Origin: an uncultured Draconibacterium sp.
Lineage (GTDB): Bacteria; Bacteroidota; Bacteroidia; Bacteroidales; Prolixibacteraceae
Assembly (NCBI RefSeq): GCF_913063105.1
Contig: NZ_CAJXYQ010000012.1
Span: 1-64,000 of the forward strand
Direction: 5' to 3'
Length of the DNA stretch: 64,000 nucleotides
The notes beneath the pieces were generated by a model that did not search any database, had not been told where the DNA came from, and saw nothing but the letters and a program-made list of their open reading frames with translations. The position numbers and the translations under genes were made by a program. Shown one piece after another: positions 42,373 through 51,853 of this stretch; the stretch's first letter is position 1, and every line of letters begins with the position of its first letter.

Positions 42373-43467
42373 TTATTCATCAAGCAGTTCGCTGGCTAAC
42401 CACAACAGTGGCGCCTGTCCGTGCAGATCTCCTGTAACTCTTGGCCGGTTAAAGTAATAGTCAATTTCAGTACTTTGCCCGGTTCCAACACAAACTTCTC
42501 GTACTTTGCCATCCGGGTTTAAGTAGTTTTGCAGGCCATTCCACGCCTTAACACAGGCATTTTTATATGCTTTTTGAGGTAATAATTTATGTTTCACGCC
42601 AAGCGCCATTGCAAACGCAAACATGGCTGTACAAGATGTTTCTTTAAAAGATTCCGGCCGGTTAATTACCTGGTGCCACATTCCGTCTTCGGCCTGGTTT
42701 TGTAACAAGGTATGCATCATTTTTTTGTAGGCTTCCAAAATTGAATGATAATATGGATTTTTTGAAGAAAGTTCAGAAAGTACCTCGGCAAAACCGGCGG
42801 CTACCCAGCCATTGCCCCTGCCCCAATAAAATGGCGCATTATTGCCATGATAGAACAAGCCATTAGCTTGTTGAAGTTCGTTAATATATGCGTTTAGCGT
42901 GAATGCTGCTCGCTCTAAATAAATTGTTTTCCCTGTGGCTCGGTAGGCTTGTGCCTGCAAACAGCCAATCATGTATATATCATCAATCCAAAACCGTGTT
43001 TGTGATGAAAGACCGTTGGACAAGGTATCTAACCACTGCTCGTCGGCAAAACAAATTCCTTCGGACAAATAGTTTTCATCTCCGGTGTGCTTATAAATCT
43101 CAAGTGGAAGTACACCATACACATTGGCATCAACATGATTTTTTGAGTTGGAGATATACTCCGGTGTTGCTTTCTTATAATGCTCGATGAGTGTATTGGC
43201 CAATTCTTTATTTTCAAGTTGAAAGGCCAGTTTAATTGCACCATAAGCAGCACATACCTCAGCGTAGTGAATGGCGTAAACGTCGCCGGTATTGTAGCGC
43301 ATAAAATCGGGACGCAAAAGCAATTCTTTGCTTATCAACACCCCCACTTCTTCAGCGCTTTTCTGTATGGCTTTATCGGTTTGACTGCCAGAGCCCGAAC
43401 AGCCCCAAACTATCAGCGCAAGCACTGCGAGTACCACCCTATTAAAACTACAATCTTTCGTTCTCAT
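42373..43467 (-). CDS. GH105-family unsaturated glycuronyl hydrolase-like protein
   Basis: 364 residues, (alpha/alpha)6 barrel; lipoprotein-type signal RVVLAVLALIVWGCSGSG. The catalytic Asp is in FWIDDIYMIGCLQAQAYR (near residue 160), and NAPFYWGRGNGWVAAGFAEV is the other conserved block. GH105 enzymes hydrate the unsaturated uronate left by polysaccharide lyases, mostly on pectin but also on other uronates. Why it lies in a xylan locus is open: it could process lyase products of the beta-helix protein nearby or an uncommon glucuronate linkage. It starts 20 bp after the GH95 stop. Confidence 0.88.
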   Translation of the reverse strand: MRTKDCSFNRVVLAVLALIVWGCSGSGSQTDKAIQKSAEEVGVLISKELLLRPDFMRYNTGDVYAIHYAEVCAAYGAIKLAFQLENKELANTLIEHYKKATPEYISNSKNHVDANVYGVLPLEIYKHTGDENYLSEGICFADEQWLDTLSNGLSSQTRFWIDDIYMIGCLQAQAYRATGKTIYLERAAFTLNAYINELQQANGLFYHGNNAPFYWGRGNGWVAAGFAEVLSELSSKNPYYHSILEAYKKMMHTLLQNQAEDGMWHQVINRPESFKETSCTAMFAFAMALGVKHKLLPQKAYKNACVKAWNGLQNYLNPDGKVREVCVGTGQSTEIDYYFNRPRVTGDLHGQAPLLWLASELLDE

Positions 43468-43487
43468 TATTTAGATATAAGGCTATT

Positions 43488-45953
43488 TTATTGTTTTATG
43501 CTAAAACTAATAATCTCTCCCGCTTGTGTTTGAATATCGTATTCGTAAACCTTTTTAATTTTTGGGGCTTTTAATAATTTTTGGTTATGAATTAACGGTT
43601 CCGAAACTTCGGGAACTGCAAATAAGTGATTTGGATTTTCTCCTTTTGCTTCCAACAAGTTAACACCCTTTAAAGGCACATAAGAACGAATGCGGCAGTT
43701 ACCTCCCAAGGTAGATTGAATGGTAGCCGTCTCAAATTCACCATTTTGCCATTTTATATCTACAACAAATCCTCCCTGGGCTTTTATTCCTTTTATTTCT
43801 CCATCGCTCCAGGCATCGGGTAGCGCCGGAAGCAGGTGAATGGCTCCGTCGTGACTTTGCATCAACATTTCATTAATTCCGGATGTGCAACCAAAATTTC
43901 CATCAATCTGGAAAGGCGGATGTGCATCGAAAAGATTAGGATAGGTGCCTCCGCTTGCCGAAAAAGAAGTCTCGCTCGGATCGACCAGCGAAAGTTGATC
44001 GGTAATTAATTTAAAAGCATGATTACCATCCTGCAGACGCGCCCAAAAATTTACTTTCCAACCCATCGACCAACCTGTTGAAATATCGCCTCGCTGATTT
44101 AATGTGGTACGAGCTGCATTAAATAATTCCGGTGTTCTGTATGGCGAAATCTGGTTGCTCGGGTGCAGTCCGTACAAATGGGAAACATGACGGTGTTTGT
44201 CGTTGGGATCGTCCAGGTCTTCCATCCATTCCTGCAACTGCCCGTGTTGGCCAATTTGCATAGGTGGCAGTCGGTCAAGTATTTTTTGCCACTTTTTTTG
44301 TTCTGAATTATCGACATTTAAAAGTTTAGCAACAGCTATTGTTTTCGAGAATAAATCGAATAGAATCTGATTGTCCATGGTAGCCCCTGCACATACTGAT
44401 GTGCCGTGTCCTTTTGGTGCATTCTCCGGAGAAATTGAAGGACTGACAACCAACCAATTATTTTTGGGTTCTTCAATCAGAAAATCCTGATAAAATTCGC
44501 AGGCCGATTTAAAAGTAGGATAAACCGATTTAAGGTATTGTGCATCGCCGGTGAACAAATATCTTTCCCATAAATGCTGTGAAAGCCAGGCCCCCCCCAT
44601 GGGCCACATGCCCCAAAAAGCGCCATCAACCAATCCGCTAATTCGCCAAATATCGGTGTTGTGGTGAACCACCCAACCGCTGCAGCCATACATATTTTTT
44701 GCCGTTTGCCTGCCGGTTTCCGATAAGTCCCGAACCATTTGAATAAGCGGCTCGTGCATTTCTGACAAATTGCATTTTTCCGCAGGCCAGTAATTCATTT
44801 CGGTATTGATGTTGATGGTATATTTACTGTCCCATGCCGGACTTGTGCTTCCGTTCCAAATGCCCTGCAAATTGGCAGGCTGCCCACCGGGTTGCGACGA
44901 AGAAATGAGCAAATACCTTCCGAATTGATAATACAATACCACTAGCTCAGGGTCCATGGTTTTGGAGAAGTATTTTACCCGAACATCGGTTGGGAAACTG
45001 GAAGCCACAGAGGTTTCCAATTTAAAACTTACACGCTTAAACAATTCCTGATAAGCCTTGACATGATTCTGTTGCAATTGCTTATAAGTCCTTTTATTGG
45101 CAGCAGAAAGATAATTTTTACAGCGCTCTGTTTCGTTGGCCGTTAAGGTTTTGTAGTCGACAAAATTTGTTGCAATTGAAATCAACAGTACTACTTCATC
45201 TGCCGCTGTCACCTCAATTTTATTATCCTTTTGGGTAACACTGCCTCCAATGTTTTTAATTTGGGTTAGAGCCGTAAATTTTACTTGTCCTTCAACACCT
45301 TCATGATTTCCTGAAAGCCCTGTCATCTCGATTATTGATGCATCTAAAGTACGAATACCTTTTTGTAACGGGCCGCTTAAATCGGCCACAAAAGTTAATT
45401 GTCCGGGTTTGCTGGCCGAAAGTTTTACTACCACTACCTGGTCGGGTTGCGACACAAACACCTCACGCTTAAATTCAACTTTATCCACAGTGTAGCTGGT
45501 GGTAAATGTTGCATTTTGCAGATTGAGTTCGCGATAATAATTGGTAAACTTGGCATGCTTGGGAAAGGATAATTTCAGGTTCCCAATGGTTTGATACCTG
45601 GAGCCCTGAAGCTGCTGGTGTTTAATCTTTTGGTTAACAAGAGTTTCAGCTTCCTTGTATTTCCCATTAAAAATTAACTGACGAATTTCGGGCAATGCTT
45701 TCAATGCCTCGGGATTATCGTTACGCGAAGGGCCACCCGACCAAAAGGTATTTTCGTTTAGCTGGATGTTCTCAACCTCCGGATGTCCATAAACCATGGC
45801 TCCCAAACGCCCGTTTCCTAAAGGCAAGGCTTCATTCCAGTATTCAGCCGGTTTGTCGTACCACAGTTTTAAATTTTCTTGTGCCTGAAGGTTTATGTTC
45901 TTCCCAATAAAAAGTGCTAAAACGCTTATAAGTGCTACAATTCTTATCATCAT
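43488..45953 (-). CDS. GH95 alpha-L-fucosidase / alpha-L-galactosidase
   Basis: 821 residues from the ATG at 45953 (a TTG at 45962 is in frame but less likely). Signal peptide MMIRIVALISVLALFIGKNI. Family motifs: LWYDKPAEYWNEALPLGNGR, LNENTFWSGGPSRN, YLLISSSQPGGQPANLQGIW, INTEMNYWPAEKCNLSEMHE, GWVVHHNTDIWRISG and IDGNFGCTSGINEMLMQSH. GH95 enzymes remove alpha-L-fucose or, in some xylan loci, alpha-L-galactose by inversion. In a complex-xylan locus with GH98 the alpha-L-galactosidase option is attractive, but specificity is not determined here. It overlaps nothing; the DUF1593 gene lies 12 bp upstream. Confidence 0.93.
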   Translation of the reverse strand: MMIRIVALISVLALFIGKNINLQAQENLKLWYDKPAEYWNEALPLGNGRLGAMVYGHPEVENIQLNENTFWSGGPSRNDNPEALKALPEIRQLIFNGKYKEAETLVNQKIKHQQLQGSRYQTIGNLKLSFPKHAKFTNYYRELNLQNATFTTSYTVDKVEFKREVFVSQPDQVVVVKLSASKPGQLTFVADLSGPLQKGIRTLDASIIEMTGLSGNHEGVEGQVKFTALTQIKNIGGSVTQKDNKIEVTAADEVVLLISIATNFVDYKTLTANETERCKNYLSAANKRTYKQLQQNHVKAYQELFKRVSFKLETSVASSFPTDVRVKYFSKTMDPELVVLYYQFGRYLLISSSQPGGQPANLQGIWNGSTSPAWDSKYTININTEMNYWPAEKCNLSEMHEPLIQMVRDLSETGRQTAKNMYGCSGWVVHHNTDIWRISGLVDGAFWGMWPMGGAWLSQHLWERYLFTGDAQYLKSVYPTFKSACEFYQDFLIEEPKNNWLVVSPSISPENAPKGHGTSVCAGATMDNQILFDLFSKTIAVAKLLNVDNSEQKKWQKILDRLPPMQIGQHGQLQEWMEDLDDPNDKHRHVSHLYGLHPSNQISPYRTPELFNAARTTLNQRGDISTGWSMGWKVNFWARLQDGNHAFKLITDQLSLVDPSETSFSASGGTYPNLFDAHPPFQIDGNFGCTSGINEMLMQSHDGAIHLLPALPDAWSDGEIKGIKAQGGFVVDIKWQNGEFETATIQSTLGGNCRIRSYVPLKGVNLLEAKGENPNHLFAVPEVSEPLIHNQKLLKAPKIKKVYEYDIQTQAGEIISFSIKQ

Positions 45954-45965
45954 AAATCCCAACGG

Positions 45966-47291
45966 TTAATAAACTGAAATAACTACTCGACGGTAAGCGG
46001 TGAGGCTTGGCTTGCCATTGTCTGTGACCTCAAGAATAATATGTATCTTTTTATTTTTTGCATTGGCCGGAATTTTCACCTGAGCCTCAGGCGAATTCTC
46101 GTTCAGAATTTCAAGCATTTCTGAATAGGTGCCAGGCTCTTTGTAAAAAGTCCATGTATAACTTAGCATGTCATTGTCAGGATCGCTTGAATCACCTGCA
46201 TTTAGTTCGATAGCCGAGCCGGCCATTGCATCGATGTACAAAACCTGCCGCGATTTATCGCCATTTAATACCGCCAACGGATGATGGTTTGCATCCTGGT
46301 AATTAGCACTTATACTCCAATCCATTCGGGCAGCAAAATCGTTATCGTAACCTTCGCTCCAACGTTTTATTGCCTGACCTTTTTCTTTTGTGTTTCCATA
46401 CATAAAATAAGGATCAAAACCGGGCTCTGCATTTTCATTAATCTTTGCAACTTCAGACATGCTACGTATACCGGCAACTTTTGAAAAACTAAAGCGGCCG
46501 CCCCAGCCTCCCTGGTCAATTTGTTCAGGATCGTTCAAGCCGTTTGGAAAAACATGCATAAAAGAGGGTGAATCGCCTTCGGTAGCCCATTTTCTATTCG
46601 GGTAAGCAGCACCCAGCGGACCGTGACTTTGAATATGTTCTTTCAAATATTCGTCAGACGGAGCCCAGCCATACACTCCTTTAGCCCTGATATAAAAAAC
46701 ATCGGGAAAGTTTTTGGCAATCCAGGCACCGGCATCGTCTTGTCCTAATATATCAAACAAGCGAAGTTTACTCAGAAACTTTTTTAACTCATCGGGTGTG
46801 CGTGTTTCGCGAACTTTCCAGATGGCCTGTGCAACGGTATTCATGCCACCCCAGCCCATTACCCAAACCGGGCGATGATCGTCTTTATCAACAGAACTTA
46901 TAATTAAATCGGAGCCCGGGCTGTCTTTTCCCAAACCAACATCGCCCATTCCGTAACCGGTTTGTCCCATTACCGAAATTGATCGCAAATAATCAGGATG
47001 AGGGAATCCTTCAGCATGAATTTTTAGGTTGGGATAAGCTTCTGCATAAGCATCCACAATTTTATCGAGCATGGCAGTATTGCTTTGGTTTTTCTTCCAA
47101 CATCCTGTTGCCACTATCAAGCCTTCAATATCAAATTCGTTTGAACTTACCAGTTGCCGAACCATCGACTGCTCATCATCGGGGTCGGCCCCCAAATCGG
47201 TCGTATTGATTACACGTGGTTTAGTAAAATTTTCTTGTGCTTGAATTGTAAATGTGGCCATTAACATGACCAGGAATAAAAGTTTTCTCAT
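45966..47291 (-). CDS. DUF1593 protein (nucleoside-hydrolase-like), secreted
   Basis: 441 residues, signal peptide MRKLLFLVMLMATFTIQAQ. The start of the mature protein, PRVINTTDLGADPDDEQSMV, has the Asp-rich metal site typical of nucleoside-hydrolase-like folds, and VWVMGWGGMNTVAQAIWKVR is conserved in DUF1593 proteins, some of which are annotated as cellulose-binding. The C-terminal ~100 residues form an immunoglobulin-like domain (SSDPDNDMLSYTWTFYKEPG). The family occurs widely in PULs and its reaction is not established; hydrolysis of a glycosidic bond with Asp-bound Ca2+ is plausible. It is 89 bp downstream of the GH29-like gene. Confidence 0.85.
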   Translation of the reverse strand: MRKLLFLVMLMATFTIQAQENFTKPRVINTTDLGADPDDEQSMVRQLVSSNEFDIEGLIVATGCWKKNQSNTAMLDKIVDAYAEAYPNLKIHAEGFPHPDYLRSISVMGQTGYGMGDVGLGKDSPGSDLIISSVDKDDHRPVWVMGWGGMNTVAQAIWKVRETRTPDELKKFLSKLRLFDILGQDDAGAWIAKNFPDVFYIRAKGVYGWAPSDEYLKEHIQSHGPLGAAYPNRKWATEGDSPSFMHVFPNGLNDPEQIDQGGWGGRFSFSKVAGIRSMSEVAKINENAEPGFDPYFMYGNTKEKGQAIKRWSEGYDNDFAARMDWSISANYQDANHHPLAVLNGDKSRQVLYIDAMAGSAIELNAGDSSDPDNDMLSYTWTFYKEPGTYSEMLEILNENSPEAQVKIPANAKNKKIHIILEVTDNGKPSLTAYRRVVISVY

Positions 47292-47380
47292 TGGTTCAAT
47301 TCGTTTATTATTGACTATTTAGCAACAAAAAATTAAGGCTCATTGCCAATTATTTATTATAAATTTATCGTTTACGATGT

Positions 47381-49141
47381 TTACTTTATTTCAAACACCA
47401 CCGAAGTGGCAAAATCCATTTCTTCAGGACACGTGATGTAAAGGCCATCGTTTTGCTGCGACCACTCCAGTTCTCCCTCGAAACCAAGCATACGAACCGT
47501 TTTAACAGGCTGACCTTTTAACTCACCTCCTGTGGCCAATGATTTTATCTGAAGTTTTGTTTCAGGTTGCGGCACGGTCATACAAAAAGCATAAATCTCA
47601 TTACTTTTGCCAACTGTAAAACGAAAGTCCTGCTCGTTGAATTTAAACTCTGCATGGTGTTTTCCCAACTTACCCGATGGCAGCATTTTTAGTTTTCCAT
47701 CAACAATTTCACCTTCTCCGGGAAGTGCCCAGGCTTTACTACCATAAACAGCTTCTCCATTTATGCGCATCCAATTGCCAATATTTTTTAACATCTGACG
47801 GCTTCCTTCATCAAGTGCTCCGTTTGGTAAGGGCGAAACACAAATAGCCACATTACCATCGCGCGCAATAGCTTCAATCAAGTAGCGAATAACCATGCCT
47901 GCATCGTAGGTAAATCCTGGACTATAGTACCAATCGCCAACCGGTATTTCGGCAATCCATGGTTCGGTGTTTTTAATCTTTTCAGGTGCACCAAACTCTT
48001 CGGTAGTTACTGTTCCGTTTGTTTTATGGCGAAATTTCACAATGCTAAACACATCCACATCGCCACGGCGGGCAAGCGTTTGATTGTAATAGTATGCAAT
48101 TACGCGCTGCATGGCATCGGCTTTTAACCCGCTTCCGGTACCTTCGGCGCAAAAGGGTTGCGACTTGGTTCCATCGGTATAAATAAAATCGGGATTATAT
48201 TTGTCGATTGCATCCATCATACGTAAAGCCCATTGCGTAGCATACCATTTTGCGTAGGGAATATGGTTGGTAAAAATACCACCCCCAGGTGTATTCCATC
48301 CGGTATAACAGGCTACCGGTACATTATCGTATTCGCGCAGATTAATTCCATAAAGCATCCGTGGGTCGTACCCTTCCCACCACTTTCCTTTTCCATCGGC
48401 AAGGGTTAGGTTTGCATCGTACGGAATGCCATTGTATTGCCCCGTGGTATCGCTGCCAAACGCGGTTTGCCACCACCACCAGGTATATTCGTGATGGAAG
48501 GTTATACCAAAATGCATATTATTTTCCCGACAAGCCTTTTCCCATTCGCCCATCAGGTCGCGTTTTGGCCCCAAATTTACCGAGTTCCAGGGCTGGTATT
48601 TCGAATCCCATAAATCGTAATTATCATGATGAACACCTTGAATTACGAGGTAACGTGCACCGGCATCCTGATAAATTTTAGTAAGTTCGGCAGGATTAAG
48701 CTGGTCGGGATTCCAATCGCGCAGTACTTCTTTGTAGCCCACTTCTGAAGGATGTCCGTATTTTTCCAGGTGATTTTTATAGGCAGTGGTTTTAGGATCG
48801 TATAAGCGACGTGCATACCAATCGCCACTTTCTCCGGCAGCCTGAGGACCAAAATGCACCCAAATTCCAAATTTTGCTTCGCGCAACCAATTCGGCTGTC
48901 CCGGATAGTTGGCTTCAATACTTTCCCAGGTAGGCTCGTATGGGCCTGGCGCAACAGGTAGATTCGCAAGTTTCACTTCAGCAAATGCACTGGCATCACC
49001 TCTCGGGACGCTATTTTCGGGCTGCAGTTCCGGCACCTCTGGTATTGGAGAAAGTTTATCAGGTAAAAAAGATTGTTTTTGGGGTTGGTTGGTACACGCT
49101 ATTGCTAAAATAAACATAGCAACAATAAGGATGGTTCTCAT
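47381..49141 (-). CDS. GH29-like alpha-L-fucosidase family protein, lipoprotein
   Basis: 586 residues. Lipoprotein signal MRTILIVAMFILAIACTNQP. The barrel begins LREAKFGIWVHFGPQAAGES, continues GARYLVIQGVHHDNYDLWDS, and HFGITFHHEYTWWWWQ; PDFIYTDGTKSQPF holds the Asp expected as nucleophile in GH29. The C-terminal beta domain follows (VVFEIK at the end). Activity could be on alpha-L-fucose or alpha-L-galactose; related proteins in xylan loci have not been clearly defined. It is 18 bp downstream of the beta-helix gene, so probably in the same operon. Confidence 0.85.
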   Translation of the reverse strand: MRTILIVAMFILAIACTNQPQKQSFLPDKLSPIPEVPELQPENSVPRGDASAFAEVKLANLPVAPGPYEPTWESIEANYPGQPNWLREAKFGIWVHFGPQAAGESGDWYARRLYDPKTTAYKNHLEKYGHPSEVGYKEVLRDWNPDQLNPAELTKIYQDAGARYLVIQGVHHDNYDLWDSKYQPWNSVNLGPKRDLMGEWEKACRENNMHFGITFHHEYTWWWWQTAFGSDTTGQYNGIPYDANLTLADGKGKWWEGYDPRMLYGINLREYDNVPVACYTGWNTPGGGIFTNHIPYAKWYATQWALRMMDAIDKYNPDFIYTDGTKSQPFCAEGTGSGLKADAMQRVIAYYYNQTLARRGDVDVFSIVKFRHKTNGTVTTEEFGAPEKIKNTEPWIAEIPVGDWYYSPGFTYDAGMVIRYLIEAIARDGNVAICVSPLPNGALDEGSRQMLKNIGNWMRINGEAVYGSKAWALPGEGEIVDGKLKMLPSGKLGKHHAEFKFNEQDFRFTVGKSNEIYAFCMTVPQPETKLQIKSLATGGELKGQPVKTVRMLGFEGELEWSQQNDGLYITCPEEMDFATSVVFEIK

Positions 49142-49159
49142 GTGGTAAAGGTTTTAGGT

Positions 49160-51835
49160 TTATTGTTTTACTATTTTTTTAATAACTATTTGATTGTCGA
49201 GTATTATTTTTACGATATAAATTCCGGGCTTAAAGCCACTCATATCAACCGTACAATTTTGACCTTCTTCTTTTCTGTTGAACAAAACAACACCATTTGA
49301 ATTAAAAATACTCAAATCTGCCTGTTTATTATTAAGAGTAACCGTTAAATTTTGTGTTACCGGATTGGGGTAAATATCAATGCTGTTTCTTTTTACCCGG
49401 GAGTTTACCGAAGTTGGTGTACAATTCGTAGCAGAGGCTCCGGCATCACTAATCGTCATATCTTCAGTGGTCAGCCAAATTTTATCCAGTTTAGCGCCAT
49501 CTTCGCGGTAACCAATGGTAAGCTCGTGTGAACCGGCCCCGAGGTAAAAAGTATTCGAATAAGTGCGCCATGCCCAGCCGGTTGAAGAAGCAATATCGTT
49601 CCATCTTGAATAAGAACCGTTGTCCATTTTTAGCCAAAAAGAATCGTCGTTTGCATTGGGGCAATGAACTCTCAGCTTGAGAAAATAATTTCCACCACTG
49701 GATATATCAAAGGTATAGCTCAACAAACCCGATGCACTAACCGGTGCCGAGCCGGTGCTGTTATTACCTTCTTTAATGGTTACATATTGGCCATTTGATG
49801 CCTCTTCATCGGCAATTTCGTCCCACAACGAACCAACCGTTCCACATTCAGCTTCCAGCCAAATACCGTTACTTTCGCTAATCGTAAATTGCACCTCGTC
49901 GGTATCTGTATTTCCGAGATTGTCGGTTACCTTAAGAACAAGCGTATGTGTGCCAACCGCTAAACTCACCGTAGGATTAACGCCGGTGGCAATTATAGTT
50001 TCATCGCGGCTCCAGGTATAAGAAACAATAGAACCGTTATCGCTATTGCTTAACGAGGCATCGAGTTCCACATCTTCGCTACCGTTGTTGTCTGAATCCC
50101 AGATGCTTTGATTAAATCCTGCAAAAGCCCATGCCTGCGGAGTTTTATTAATTCGTATCAGGTGTAGATTGCGGGCACCGGGCAAGCCGTTGGTTCCCCC
50201 GGAAATTTGCAGGGCTACAATTTTATCAAACGCGCAACTGTCCATTGCTGAAACGGTAATTGTTTTGCTTAATTCTCCGGGTACAAAAGTTAAAACAGTA
50301 TCCGATAAAGTAAAATCAATTCCGATTCGTGCATCGCCGGCAACCGGGGAAATCTTAACAGATATGGATTCATCTACAGGCTTATTCAATTTTAAACTGA
50401 ACTGCACTGTTGTACCGCGCTCAACCGATGACACTATGGTTTCGAAATATACTAACCTGCCTGCCAGTTGAAGGGTGCTGTCCCACCCAAACGGCGTTGC
50501 CGGATATGCTGCAAAAGCGCCAAGATCGAGACCGTTATCTCCTGCATTTTTTGCCGGGCTGGTAGCCTGAAGGGCAAAATCTTCGTTCCCCTCAACGGTG
50601 CTTACAAACATGGGGTTTGCTGAAAGGCCGTTATTTTCACCAATTTCGTTCTGAAAGTCGGCGACGGTAACGGGGCTGTCTTTAAACTCAATGGAATTGG
50701 GATTATCTGAAGAGTACCACAAATTGCTTTCAAAAATATGCGGGGCATTTGAAAATGCTTCTTCGGTAAAAATCAGGTTAAAATCCGTGTTGTTGAATGC
50801 AATATTGTTGCGGAATTCGTCGCGTTCTGATTTATGAATATTAAACCCGATTTTGTTGTTGTAAGCTATATTGTTTATCCAACGAGGTTCAATGGTCCAG
50901 CCCGTATTTTCGTAGTGCGAGCTCATAAATCCATTTTTCATGTTCAGGCTAATGTTCTCCTGAACAATGTTTTGCGCACACCTCGATTCGTTAAAAATAC
51001 CGTTGTCGCCGGTGTTGGCATAATTGCGCAGAAGAATGTTGCCGCTTCCGTGCCTGTCGAGCCAAATGGCATGACGCACATCGTACGAATAGTTAAAAGC
51101 AAATATGTTGTTTCCATCGGGCACATCGCCACCACCGCCTGCTGCTGCCGAAAACTCGTAGCTTCCGCCCCAGCTACGCAACTTTCCTTTAAACCCAATA
51201 AAAGTATTGTTGCTTATTAGGTTGTGTGTGCAGCCCGATCCAAAATAGCCAATGCCATCGCCAAAGCAATTTATAAAATAATTGTTCCGAATTACATTTT
51301 GTGTTGTCCAGCCCAGCCATACAATGGTATTTCCATCCCAGCTGCCAACTTCTCTGTTCCCCAAATTTTCGAAACGGTTATTGATTACCACATTGTTTCC
51401 TCCACGACTAATATTTATGGCGGCTTTGCCATAGCTGAAGTCTTTAAAGGAAAATCCTTCAATCCAGATATAGTTTTTTGATGATAAACTGAAAACGGGA
51501 TTATTATCGCCTATTGAGGTACCCGGATGTTTAATAATCACCTCTCCCGTGCCAGGGTTGGGCATAAAAACAATAATGGCATTCTCAGTTCCCGAGCTTG
51601 CCGGGCTTATGTTTTCTTCAAAATAAACTCCTCCGTTTACAAAAACCGTATCGCCCGGATTTACCATTCGGGCAGCTTTTGCAATGGTATTAAAGGGCGC
51701 TGTTACCGAGCCGTTCGAGCTATTATTACCGGTGGTACTAACGTAGTAATTCTTGCCAAATCCTTTTCCAAAGAATAGAAAGACAAAAATGAGTACTGCC
51801 AGACTTTTTACCGCCTTTATTTCACTAAATTTCAT
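49160..51835 (-). CDS. T9SS-secreted parallel beta-helix protein with Calx-beta, PKD and CBM modules
   Basis: 891 residues. Signal segment (SLAVLIFVFLFFGKGFG). Residues ~28-430 are a right-handed parallel beta-helix of the pectate-lyase-like/DUF1565 type (YYVSTTGNNSSNGSVTAPFN; NTIVWLGWTTQNVIRNNYFI). Then comes a Calx-beta domain (~445-565), a PKD-like domain (~575-660, SYTWSRDETIIATGVNPTVS), a CBM-like module (~665-810, WLEAECGTVGSLWDEIADEE to LTIGYREDGAKLDKIWLTTE), and a type A T9SS sorting domain (SIDIYPNPVTQNLTVTL). The helix could be a lyase or a glycosidase; no catalytic residues can be read with confidence. The PKD-CBM pair is clearly related to that in the GH98 gene 18 bp upstream. It is secreted to the surface or medium. 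Confidence 0.85.
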   Translation of the reverse strand: MKFSEIKAVKSLAVLIFVFLFFGKGFGKNYYVSTTGNNSSNGSVTAPFNTIAKAARMVNPGDTVFVNGGVYFEENISPASSGTENAIIVFMPNPGTGEVIIKHPGTSIGDNNPVFSLSSKNYIWIEGFSFKDFSYGKAAINISRGGNNVVINNRFENLGNREVGSWDGNTIVWLGWTTQNVIRNNYFINCFGDGIGYFGSGCTHNLISNNTFIGFKGKLRSWGGSYEFSAAAGGGGDVPDGNNIFAFNYSYDVRHAIWLDRHGSGNILLRNYANTGDNGIFNESRCAQNIVQENISLNMKNGFMSSHYENTGWTIEPRWINNIAYNNKIGFNIHKSERDEFRNNIAFNNTDFNLIFTEEAFSNAPHIFESNLWYSSDNPNSIEFKDSPVTVADFQNEIGENNGLSANPMFVSTVEGNEDFALQATSPAKNAGDNGLDLGAFAAYPATPFGWDSTLQLAGRLVYFETIVSSVERGTTVQFSLKLNKPVDESISVKISPVAGDARIGIDFTLSDTVLTFVPGELSKTITVSAMDSCAFDKIVALQISGGTNGLPGARNLHLIRINKTPQAWAFAGFNQSIWDSDNNGSEDVELDASLSNSDNGSIVSYTWSRDETIIATGVNPTVSLAVGTHTLVLKVTDNLGNTDTDEVQFTISESNGIWLEAECGTVGSLWDEIADEEASNGQYVTIKEGNNSTGSAPVSASGLLSYTFDISSGGNYFLKLRVHCPNANDDSFWLKMDNGSYSRWNDIASSTGWAWRTYSNTFYLGAGSHELTIGYREDGAKLDKIWLTTEDMTISDAGASATNCTPTSVNSRVKRNSIDIYPNPVTQNLTVTLNNKQADLSIFNSNGVVLFNRKEEGQNCTVDMSGFKPGIYIVKIILDNQIVIKKIVKQ

Positions 51836-51853
51836 AAATCAACTATAAATGCA

